Shown: one piece after another, positions 1 through 6,276 of the stretch | Layout: the number at the start of each line of letters is the position of its first letter | How positions within the stretch are numbered: position 1 is the stretch's first letter | Assembly (NCBI GenBank): GCA_020724025.1 | Contig: DYHU01000013.1 | Location: forward strand, 1 to 6,529 | DNA length: 6,529 bases | Direction: 5' to 3' | From: Syntrophorhabdus sp. | GTDB lineage: Bacteria; Desulfobacterota; BSN033; UBA1163 | Notes under the pieces: model-generated | What the model saw: only the letters and a program-made list of their open reading frames with translations | Told to the model about the DNA's origin: nothing | The model's database searches: none | Made by a program: the position numbers and the translations under genes

Positions 1-65
1 GTGGATGTCAACTTATTTAAGTCGTTCACTATAGTACTGAAGACTGAGAAAAGAGATTATGACCC

Positions 66-71
66 GGAGGG
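66..71 (+). promoter_or_regulatory. Ribosome binding site deciding the transporter start
   Basis: GGAGGG lies 5 bases before the ATG at 77. The alternative in-frame ATG at 59 has only a purine run (AAGAG) upstream, so this site favours the shorter protein. Confidence 0.65.
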
Positions 72-76
72 ATTCA

Positions 77-1072
77 ATGGCGCGCCTGAGCGATAGGATG
101 CAACTTCCTCGATTAATTCGAGACATGTCTGGTCCGGCGATTTTGCTGGTTGCAGCGGCTGTTGGTGTGGGCCTCTCGATGTGGCTGCCTGAAGCGGAAG
201 GTATAGCAGGGCAACTCATCACACCCTTCTTAATGCTTGTGTTGTGTTCCCTTTTCGCCCGCGTGTCGTTGACACGATTGAGAGAAGCTGCCCGCGATTG
301 GCATTATCTATTGACGGCGGTTGGCTTGAACTTTGTGAGCACACCTCTGGTGGCTTTCTTCCTGGGCTGGCTGTTCCTGCGGGATTATCCGGTGTTGTGG
401 GTGGGTCTCATGCTGGCGCTCGTTACTCCCTGCACCGACTGGTACTTGATCTTCACCGATTTGGCCGGAGGCGATCTCCATCGGAATTTGGCACTGTTAC
501 CTTGGAATTTGATTCTCCAATTGGTCTTGCTTCCAGTCTATCTCTTGCTCTTGACCCAAAAGCTGGTTCCGGTGGAGTTGAGCACATTGGCGAGGGCGTT
601 TGTCCTCTACGTGGCGGTTCCGTTGACGGGGGCGCAACTGCTACGCTGGTACCATCCGCAAGTGGCCACGTCCGAGCGGTTTTCCCGGTTGGGGTTTGCC
701 GCGCTGGCTTTAACAGTGGCGGCGATGTTCACTAGCCATGGTGAGATCTTCCTAAAGAACCCGACACTCTTTTTAAGGATGGCGCCGCCGATGCTGAGCT
801 TCTACATAATTTCCATTTCCCTCTCCCGGATCGTTTCCCGTCTGCTCCGCTTTTCACGGGAGGGGTTTATCGCTCTGGCCTGCACCACCACCGCTCGAAA
901 CTCGCCGTTGGCGTTGCCGCTGGCAGTAGCCTTGTTTCCCGATCATCCTATCGTTGCCCTGAGCCAGTTAATAGAGCCGGTATTAGAGATTCCAAGTCTT
1001 ATTCTCTTCTCAGCATTAGTAAAGCTGCGGGGGCAACGTACGAACGCGTCGACCACGGTGACGATCCGCTGA
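77..1072 (+). CDS. BASS/ACR3-superfamily membrane transporter (arsenic-resistance-like, substrate uncertain)
   Basis: Predicted inner-membrane transporter of about 331 residues with roughly ten hydrophobic helices (near residues 19-37, 46-62, 78-97, 105-127, 138-160, 171-190, 204-220, 235-254, 263-285, 291-315). It resembles the bile acid:sodium symporter/ACR3 superfamily. Helix 4 carries TPCTDWYLIFT (118-128), which matches the Pro-Cys-Thr segment holding the functional cysteine of ACR3 arsenite exporters (Cys119 here). Helix 9 carries TTARNSPLALPLAV, analogous to the ACR3 NNFELAIA segment, but the usual glutamate position reads Pro277, so arsenite export is not assured. The ATG at 77 is preferred because GGAGGG lies five bases upstream; an in-frame ATG at 59 would add six residues with a poorer ribosome site. 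It converges on the DUF169 gene, with only 8 bases between the stop codons. Arginine codons are mostly CGN (19 of 23), unlike the minus-strand genes. Family call fairly sure, substrate unknown. Confidence 0.8.
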   Translation: MARLSDRMQLPRLIRDMSGPAILLVAAAVGVGLSMWLPEAEGIAGQLITPFLMLVLCSLFARVSLTRLREAARDWHYLLTAVGLNFVSTPLVAFFLGWLFLRDYPVLWVGLMLALVTPCTDWYLIFTDLAGGDLHRNLALLPWNLILQLVLLPVYLLLLTQKLVPVELSTLARAFVLYVAVPLTGAQLLRWYHPQVATSERFSRLGFAALALTVAAMFTSHGEIFLKNPTLFLRMAPPMLSFYIISISLSRIVSRLLRFSREGFIALACTTTARNSPLALPLAVALFPDHPIVALSQLIEPVLEIPSLILFSALVKLRGQRTNASTTVTIR

Positions 1073-1080
1073 ACTTTTAT

Positions 1081-1860
1081 TCACTTCCTTTCTTTCCAAA
1101 GCTTTTCTAACTCAACATATTTCGGGGGAAAGGTGGCTTCCCAGTTCATAAAGAAGGGAATGGGATAACGGACCCCTCCTTTATGAGTGCCCTGGAGACC
1201 ATTGATGATCTGGTCGATTTGAATATAGGGTATGGCAAAGGCCATTTCAAAATCCTGGGCCATTCCAAAAATCCGATCTCCATAACAAGGTAGGATGACC
1301 TGACATCTGCCTGAATTCATCACCCCAGCGGTATAGTAGGCGCACACGAAACGGCCCATAAAATTGGAGGTGAGGCTCCCTCCCTCTTCAAAAAGGGCCG
1401 CGTGGACGAGCCTCATGATCTGAGCCGAATCTCCGTAGATGAGGATAATGTCGGGTTCGTAATTGGCACGACCAACCGGTCCGATGAGAATATGCTTATG
1501 CCGCCCGTATTCGAACATCGGAACATTGGCTTCTGTCTTCTTTCCGGCTTCCTTTGAGACCGTATACATCCCTTCACAGAGATTCCCCTCTTTGAAAAAG
1601 GGCAATGCCTTTTCAAAACCGAGTCCGACTTGGCTCAACGCACAGGAAGTATCATCTTTGCCAAGAGCGAATGCCCATCCTGTTCTCCTTGAAATCCCAA
1701 CGGCCTGGCAGACGGCAAACCTCTTCTGAAAATCCCTCTTGGGTCTCCTTGTCTTTTCAGGAATCTCCCCTTCGGAGATGAGGAGTTTAATGGCTAAGGG
1801 CAAGGTGGTTGGTTTAATATAAGTTTGAATCTCCTGTTCAAAACTTTTTAGGTCTGACAT
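1081..1860 (-). CDS. DUF169 family protein
   Basis: A soluble protein of 259 residues with no signal peptide or membrane helix, recognised as DUF169 (COG2043), whose biochemical function is not known to me. Visible family features are the N-terminal PLAIKLL segment (21-27), a Cys-Gln pair (51-52) followed by an arginine/glycine-rich turn (SRRTGWAF), a second cysteine at 73, and a later block RCQVILPCYGDR (185-196). Cysteines 51, 73, 95, 173, 186 and 192 could support a metal or Fe-S site; that is inference. The start is set by GAGGAGG five bases before the ATG at 1860; the open frame extends 23 codons further, but that part overlaps the upstream gene and lacks this support. It sits 14 bases after the URO-D homologue and is almost certainly cotranscribed with it. 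Neighbourhood suggests a role connected to methyl transfer or C1/corrinoid metabolism, unproven. Confidence 0.85.
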   Translation of the reverse strand: MSDLKSFEQEIQTYIKPTTLPLAIKLLISEGEIPEKTRRPKRDFQKRFAVCQAVGISRRTGWAFALGKDDTSCALSQVGLGFEKALPFFKEGNLCEGMYTVSKEAGKKTEANVPMFEYGRHKHILIGPVGRANYEPDIILIYGDSAQIMRLVHAALFEEGGSLTSNFMGRFVCAYYTAGVMNSGRCQVILPCYGDRIFGMAQDFEMAFAIPYIQIDQIINGLQGTHKGGVRYPIPFFMNWEATFPPKYVELEKLWKERK

Positions 1861-1865
1861 AAGAA

Positions 1866-1872
1866 CCTCCTC
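1866..1872 (-). promoter_or_regulatory. Ribosome binding site of the DUF169 gene
   Basis: On the minus strand this reads GAGGAGG, followed by a 5-base spacer (TTCTT) and ATG at 1860-1858. It is close to the ideal anti-Shine-Dalgarno match and fixes the DUF169 start, just after the stop codon of the preceding gene (1877-1875). Confidence 0.75.
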
Positions 1873-1874
1873 TT

Positions 1875-2915
1875 CTAAGATTGAATGGCAGGGTAGTACC
1901 CATATTTCTCGGCTGCTTCCATAAACCATTTGACTCTTTCGATCGATCCTGCATTGGGGACTTCACACCCTGTGGAGAGGATAAAAGCGCTCTCCTTTGC
2001 TGCGATGTCAATACAATTTTTAACTGCCCGCTCCATATCCTCCTTTGTGCCGGAGAAGAAAAGATTGGTATCGACATTGCCGATGATGACGGCCCTTTTC
2101 CGATTCAGTTCCGCCATTCTGGACAGGGAGGAAGGGCCATCGATACTCAGGGCATCGGCACCTGTGAGGATGAGGTCTTCCATGATCGGATCGACATAAC
2201 CACAAACATGAAGGGTGACGCTGATCTTTTTCGAATGCATCTCCTCCATCAGCCTTTTATGATAAGGGAAGATGAACTGCCTGTAGATCTTAGGGGAGAT
2301 CAAACTGCAGGAGGCAGGGGCCTCTGAAAAACTGACCCCCACTCCCGCCCTGGAATGGACGGCGAGGGCGTACGTTGAGGCCAGATCTAAGGTGAATTCC
2401 ATAAGGGAATGAACGAAATGGGGATCCTTTACGCAATCCCGGATCAGGTTTTCCGCCTCCCTAAGGGAGACAGCGATGGACCAGGGACCGCTTACCACGC
2501 TTCCCACCGGAGAGTCCTTCACCTTCTCTTTCACCCTTTTGCAGGCATCGATATAGTAAGGCATTCTTCCATCTTTCTCGGGGTTCGGGATCTTGAGATT
2601 CTTAAAATTTTCTTTATCTTTTAATGCATGGGTTTTAGAGATGCAGAAGCTGTCTTCCGGAAATCTTAATTCGTTGCCAAGGGCCTCTGCCTCGATCAGA
2701 AGGTCTGCCATCATCACGACGATGTCAGGATGAAAGGTCTCATAGGCGAGGAGCTGGGCCCCAGCAAATTTCTCACTATCTGTCAAGAATTCTTTAACAG
2801 AGATGGAGGCCAATTTGGCATTGAAATGGCCCAAGATAGGATAGTAAGGGATTCGATCCGTGAACTCTCTTTTGAAGGCAGCCGCCACATGTTGCTTTCC
2901 GGTATAGTTAGACAT
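1875..2915 (-). CDS. Uroporphyrinogen decarboxylase-family protein, MtaA/methylcobamide methyltransferase type
   Basis: A cytosolic TIM-barrel-type protein of 346 residues, full length for the URO-D superfamily. It fits the branch that moves methyl groups between corrinoid proteins and thiols (MtaA, MtbA, CmuA relatives) rather than haem-pathway HemE. The key evidence is the zinc-ligand pattern of that branch: LHVCG (His236, Cys238) and STGCEVP (Cys317). The early segment with PDIVVMMADLLIEAEALG (63-80) and the SGPWS turn (142-146) also fit. It is the first gene after a strong sigma-70 promoter and is followed 14 bases later by a DUF169 gene. The ATG at 2915 is chosen because GAGGTG lies 9 bases upstream; a GTG at 2927 would add four residues but overlaps that site. 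No corrinoid-binding protein or reactivase is visible in the window, so methyl donor and acceptor are unknown. Confidence 0.85.
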   Translation of the reverse strand: MSNYTGKQHVAAAFKREFTDRIPYYPILGHFNAKLASISVKEFLTDSEKFAGAQLLAYETFHPDIVVMMADLLIEAEALGNELRFPEDSFCISKTHALKDKENFKNLKIPNPEKDGRMPYYIDACKRVKEKVKDSPVGSVVSGPWSIAVSLREAENLIRDCVKDPHFVHSLMEFTLDLASTYALAVHSRAGVGVSFSEAPASCSLISPKIYRQFIFPYHKRLMEEMHSKKISVTLHVCGYVDPIMEDLILTGADALSIDGPSSLSRMAELNRKRAVIIGNVDTNLFFSGTKEDMERAVKNCIDIAAKESAFILSTGCEVPNAGSIERVKWFMEAAEKYGYYPAIQS

Positions 2916-2924
2916 AAATCCCCC

Positions 2925-2930
2925 CACCTC
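2925..2930 (-). promoter_or_regulatory. Ribosome binding site of the URO-D-family gene, with G-run spacer
   Basis: On the minus strand GAGGTG matches the anti-Shine-Dalgarno sequence 9 bases before the ATG at 2915. A run of six G (2925-2920) starts at the last base of this site and fills much of the spacer. The in-frame GTG at 2927-2925 falls inside the site, which argues against that upstream start. Confidence 0.6.
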
Positions 2931-2944
2931 AAGAATTGTTAGAA

Positions 2945-2973
2945 TTTATAAAAAATTTGAGAAATGCTGTCAA
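2945..2973 (-). promoter_or_regulatory. Sigma-70 promoter for the URO-D/DUF169 operon
   Basis: Minus strand: a perfect -35 TTGACA at 2973-2968, a 17-base AT-rich spacer, and TATAAA at 2950-2945 (one mismatch to TATAAT). The expected start of transcription is near 2938, giving a leader of about 22 bases that contains the ribosome site. It lies in the 72-base gap between the end of the NosL-like gene and the URO-D-family start, so block B can be transcribed independently of block A. Confidence 0.8.
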
Positions 2974-2987
2974 GGCAAAAACCTTCC

Positions 2988-3398
2988 TCATGGTTTGAAG
3001 GGATTTCCAACCCACTCCCCATTAAATTTTCGTAAATGTTTTATGGCATCCTCTCTATTGGCAAATATATGAATTCGATTCTTCACATGGGGGACAGTGA
3101 CCACCTCGCTCTCGACATAGAACGCTTGAGAGGCATTGATCTTGTTCCCTGAAACTTCATCCGTCACAATCACCTTCCCAATCCTATCCTTTAATTTAGG
3201 AAAACTCATGGTGGCGCAGGCTACGGAACAAAACCGCTTTTCTGAGCCATCCTTGAGAGAAAAATGGACTGCATAGAGAGTTTGGATTCGAACCCCGTCG
3301 TAATCACAGCGACCGCCGGAGGTCCCTTTTTCACAGCCAAAAACTAAAAAGGGGATCAAAATGGCGATGAAAGAAGCAACCCATTTTTTCATTTTCAT
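2988..3398 (-). CDS. NosL-like lipoprotein with TRASH-like cysteine motif
   Basis: A small protein of 136 residues. The N-terminus is a lipoprotein signal: MKMKKW, a hydrophobic stretch, then VFGC, making Cys22 the probable lipidated residue. The mature part resembles NosL (copper-binding accessory lipoproteins of nitrous oxide reductase): a Cys31 segment (CDYDGV), then FCSVACATM (Cys57, Cys61), then KINASQAFYVES (86-97) and a C-terminal IFANREDAIKHL (111-122) like the NosL end. The classical NosL CxxCGM site is absent. Instead the spacing C-x25-C-x3-C resembles TRASH metal-binding domains (usually about 19-22 residues in the first gap). It is shorter than typical NosL. The ATG abuts the stop of the eight-helix protein (TAAATG), with GGTGG upstream, so it is the last gene of the ABC operon. 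Probable role: periplasmic metal chaperone or sensor; metal unknown. Confidence 0.7.
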   Translation of the reverse strand: MKMKKWVASFIAILIPFLVFGCEKGTSGGRCDYDGVRIQTLYAVHFSLKDGSEKRFCSVACATMSFPKLKDRIGKVIVTDEVSGNKINASQAFYVESEVVTVPHVKNRIHIFANREDAIKHLRKFNGEWVGNPFKP

Positions 3399-4418
3399 TT
3401 AATCCACCATTAAATGAATAATGAGTATGATTATGGAGGCAGAGAGAGAGAAGAGGGCGAATGAAAAAATCTTTCTTAAATAGAAAGGCAATAAATCCGC
3501 TGTTTCTTCATGTCTTCCAAAAAGGACTGTGTTGAATCCCCATCCCACGGAGAATGTTCCTAAAATGAAAAGAGAAAACAGGATGAGGCTATCCGGCACA
3601 TATTGCCAGAGGCAGTAGAGACAGTGGTGGAAGGGAAGGCGCATCATCGAAGGCGCAAAGACCTCAATTTGAGATATAAGGAAGAGGATGGCATTAAGAA
3701 TGGAGAAGAGGAATAAAAAACCCAAGATCATTCTTCGTCCATGAGAAGGGTTCTTCAATATTTTAGATTTCAGGCTCAGGCCGATGAAGACGATCAGGGT
3801 GAAGTGAGTAATGAGAAAGAGGACTTGAAGGCTCCAAGCATATTGAGGACCGAAAATTGATTCAGGGGTGACCCGAGAGGGCCGTTCAGCCACATCGGTG
3901 ACCGTCGTGCAGCAAGAGACGAGGGATTCAGGAGCAATCCCGATCATCAAAAGGACATCTCCGACCGAATCGATCAGTACGAGGAGACCGATGATGGAAA
4001 GAAGGAGCAACTTTCTCCTCATTAAAGGAGAGGTCTTGGTAGCACGATCCAGAATGTGGAGGATGAGCCATCCTCCGATCAGGAAGAAGTTGATGGGCTT
4101 AAGGAGCTCCAGAAAAAGGGTGAGGCCAGGCTTCACTTGAGTGACCCCAAAGATACACATGGCGCCCCCTACATCCGAAATGAAACTCTGGAGGGTCGCA
4201 TAGAAGAGGGGCCAGTTGATCATCCTTACCACAAGGACGATGCTGAGGATGAGGAGGATGAGATAGGAACGGTTTTCCAATTGGGTCTTTTCTTCGGGAA
4301 TGAAAGGCCCCCCCCATTTTTTATAAAGGTGAAGAGCGGAGACTTCACCCCAGATCACCAACAGGATGGAGAGGAGGGCGATAAAAATCATCGTGATGCT
4401 TAAAACATTTAGGATCAT
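3399..4418 (-). CDS. Eight-helix membrane protein with periplasmic cysteines, unknown function
   Basis: I do not recognise a named family. The 339 residues contain about eight hydrophobic helices (near 5-27, 50-75, 100-122, 135-162, 194-216, 229-251, 276-299, 316-337). Positive charges (RATKTSPLMRRK, KSKILKNPSHGRR) place alternate loops in the cytoplasm. The other loops should face the periplasm and hold all five cysteines: Cys88 (AMCIFG), Cys169-Cys170 (LVSCCTT) and Cys266/Cys269 in HHCLYC (264-269). This suggests metal binding or disulfide exchange on the outer face; that is inference. It overlaps the ATPase gene by four bases (ATGA) and abuts the NosL-like gene, so it probably works with both. 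A run of eight G (4315-4308) near codons 35-37 is intact here but could be a slippage or sequencing-error site. It might be an extra ABC permease-associated subunit. Confidence 0.8.
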   Translation of the reverse strand: MILNVLSITMIFIALLSILLVIWGEVSALHLYKKWGGPFIPEEKTQLENRSYLILLILSIVLVVRMINWPLFYATLQSFISDVGGAMCIFGVTQVKPGLTLFLELLKPINFFLIGGWLILHILDRATKTSPLMRRKLLLLSIIGLLVLIDSVGDVLLMIGIAPESLVSCCTTVTDVAERPSRVTPESIFGPQYAWSLQVLFLITHFTLIVFIGLSLKSKILKNPSHGRRMILGFLFLFSILNAILFLISQIEVFAPSMMRLPFHHCLYCLWQYVPDSLILFSLFILGTFSVGWGFNTVLFGRHEETADLLPFYLRKIFSFALFSLSASIIILIIHLMVD

Positions 4419-5110
4419 GGACCCCTTCTCTCCTCCACCTCCGCCAGATTTCCATTCTTTAAGTGAAAGATGATCTCACTCAGTTCGATGAAGACGGGGT
4501 CATGACTTGAGACGATCATCGTTTTTCCTTTGTTTTTGAGATCGATGAGAATCTCCAAGAGGTTTTTTATCGATTCGGCGTCGATATTCGAAGTGGGCTC
4601 GTCAGCGATGATGATTTCGGGGTCGTTGATCAAAGCCCTGGCAATGGCAACCCGCTGCTGTTCCCCTCCGCTCATCTGCTCCGGGGGATGGTCTATTCTC
4701 CTCTCCAATTTCAATTGAATTAAGATTTCGACCGACCTTCTCCGCCTCTCCTTTTCCATGATTCCGAGGGGGATTAAGGGAAAGGCGACATTTTCCCAGG
4801 CCGGAAGGCGTGGAAGAAGGTTGAAATTCTGGAAGATCAATCCGATCCTCTTCTGCCGGATTCGTGACAGCTCCACATCGGAATAATTTGAGATATCTCC
4901 CCCGAAGAGGAGGATTTTACCCTTTGTTGGGCGATCGATGGCGCTGATCAGATTGAGGAGTGTCGTTTTGCCAGAGCCTGAAGGACCCCGGATCAGCACA
5001 AAACGATTTTTAAAGATCTCCAGATCGATCTGGTTAAGGGCGCGGACCTCCTCCGGTCTTCCTCCGAAATAAATTTTATCCACCTTCTCCGTTCGTATGA
5101 TCGATTCCAT
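4415..5110 (-). CDS. ABC transporter ATP-binding protein, LolD/MacB type
   Basis: A cytoplasmic ATPase of 231 residues, complete for its class. Motifs in order: Walker A GPSGSGKT (42-49), Q-loop QNFNLLP (94-100), signature [15 protein letters not shown] (146-160), Walker B IIIADEP with catalytic Glu171, D-loop SNID (174-177) and switch His203 (SSHD). The short single-domain form and these motifs fit the LolD/MacB/FtsE subgroup, which energises FtsX-type permeases. Its ATG overlaps the permease stop by one base (TAATG) and its stop overlaps the next gene by four, which implies coupled translation at fixed ratios. It surely partners the adjacent permease. The transported or mechanically released substrate cannot be read from the ATPase. 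Half of its arginine codons are AGA/AGG. Confidence 0.95.
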   Translation of the reverse strand: MESIIRTEKVDKIYFGGRPEEVRALNQIDLEIFKNRFVLIRGPSGSGKTTLLNLISAIDRPTKGKILLFGGDISNYSDVELSRIRQKRIGLIFQNFNLLPRLPAWENVAFPLIPLGIMEKERRRRSVEILIQLKLERRIDHPPEQMSGGEQQRVAIARALINDPEIIIADEPTSNIDAESIKNLLEILIDLKNKGKTMIVSSHDPVFIELSEIIFHLKNGNLAEVEERRGP

Positions 5111-6276
5111 TACCGCATCGCCTCCGCAGGAGGAACGGTAGCGGTCCTCCAGGTTGAATAAAGGCTTCCGATCATTGTTAAAACGACCGCGAAGAGAAAA
5201 GCGAAGAGGGAGGGAAGGGGGAGAAACCTTGAAGGAATAGGAAAGGGGGCCATCAAACCGATTTCTGCAATGAAGAACTGGGCGATGAAGGCCCCGTTGA
5301 ACCCTTTCAGCCAGACCATTGCCATGAGGATGGACAGGGGGGCGCTCGTGAGGCTGATGGCCAGGTTTTCCAGAGCCACCATTTCCATCACTTCCTGGGT
5401 CTGCCAGCCGGTTGCCTTCAAAACCCCGATCTCTTTCTTCCTCTCTGTCTGACCGAATCCGGAGATGACCAGAAGGGCGGGGATGGCAAGTGCAAAGGCG
5501 ACCGTATAGAGGGCGGTGAAGACTCCTGCCTTGTAATTGAACCCTCTTTCAAAATACCTCCTGACCAGCGACTTATCCTGGACCCTCAGAGGAGGTTCAA
5601 GTGGATCAGGGTTTGAGAGGCTCTTCTCCTGAATCTCTTTTGCCAATAGAGGGGCGTACCCCGGCCTTGTGTAGATGAGAATATCTGTCGCCTTTCCTTT
5701 TACCTGGAAGAATTCCGAAGCATCTTCAAAGGCCATCAGGATGAGGTTGGCGCTCCATATGGTCGCATTGGCATCGAAAAAACCTGTAATCTTGAAAATT
5801 TTCGAAGGATTGGCTGAAAGGGTAAAACGAACTCCGATCTGCAAATTGAACTCTTTTGCCAAACTCTTTCCGATCACCACCTCTCCTTTTCCTCGAAACA
5901 TCTCTCCCTCAACAAGATGAATCGATCCGGTGATGTTTTCAGAAGGGATTCCAACAATGGTTGCCAGTCGGTTAGAGAAATAGGTCCTTCCAACGACCCG
6001 TGGATAGACCTTCATCACCCCTTCCATCTCCTGAAATCTCTTGAGGTGCTGGAGAGAAATAGGGGCATTGCTTCCATAATGATCTGAGGTCACGTAGATA
6101 TCTGCGCCTTCTTCGACCGAAATGAGGGACTGAAATTTAATCCCCTCGGAGATTGAGATGGCAGTAATGAAGGGAAAGAGGACTGCAATAAGACAGAGGA
6201 TAAGCAAGATACTCCGGACCTTATTTCTAATGATATTCGCCGTTGCGGTAAAAAGAAGATTGAGATGTTTACTCAT
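5110..6276 (-). CDS. FtsX-like/MacB-type ABC transporter permease
   Basis: An inner-membrane permease of 388 residues with the four-helix FtsX/MacB layout: TM1 about 21-43, a large periplasmic domain about 44-247 (MacB_PCD-like), then TM2 248-273, TM3 about 297-323 and TM4 353-376. The cytoplasmic segment ERKKEIGVLKATGW (278-291) after TM2 is the usual ATPase-coupling region, and the C-terminus VPPAEAMR is typical. Such permeases usually dimerise and use ATP hydrolysis to move the periplasmic domain (lipoprotein release, efflux through partners) rather than open a channel. Only one permease gene is visible, so a homodimer is likely. Its ATG directly follows the stop of the upstream partial gene (TGA then ATG). 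No membrane fusion protein or outer-membrane channel is recognisable in the window. Substrate unknown. Confidence 0.92.
   Translation of the reverse strand: MSKHLNLLFTATANIIRNKVRSILLILCLIAVLFPFITAISISEGIKFQSLISVEEGADIYVTSDHYGSNAPISLQHLKRFQEMEGVMKVYPRVVGRTYFSNRLATIVGIPSENITGSIHLVEGEMFRGKGEVVIGKSLAKEFNLQIGVRFTLSANPSKIFKITGFFDANATIWSANLILMAFEDASEFFQVKGKATDILIYTRPGYAPLLAKEIQEKSLSNPDPLEPPLRVQDKSLVRRYFERGFNYKAGVFTALYTVAFALAIPALLVISGFGQTERKKEIGVLKATGWQTQEVMEMVALENLAISLTSAPLSILMAMVWLKGFNGAFIAQFFIAEIGLMAPFPIPSRFLPLPSLFAFLFAVVLTMIGSLYSTWRTATVPPAEAMR

Noticed and set aside
11..22. Small dyad ACTTA-TT-TAAGT ahead of the transporter
   Set aside because: Arms of five bases in AT-rich sequence are expected by chance; there is no second copy or regulator gene nearby.
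30..35. TATAGT as a possible -10 element for the transporter
   Set aside because: No acceptable -35 box is found 16-18 bases upstream (about 7-12 reads GTCAAC), so I cannot support a promoter here.
244..735. Long plus-strand open frame of 163 codons inside the transporter gene
   Set aside because: It is a second frame of a clear membrane protein gene, shows no family features and has no ribosome site of its own that I can support.
1060..1110. Bidirectional terminator between the convergent genes
   Set aside because: Only 8 bases separate the stop codons and no GC-rich stem with a T run is visible on either side.
1881..2327. Antisense open frame of 148 codons opposite the URO-D-family gene
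   Set aside because: The opposite strand encodes a full-length protein with conserved zinc ligands; the antisense frame has no recognisable motifs.
2971..2984. AAGG...CCTT hairpin after the NosL-like gene as a terminator
   Set aside because: The stem is only four base pairs, the T run comes well after it, and it overlaps the -35 box of the next operon; it does not look like an intrinsic terminator.
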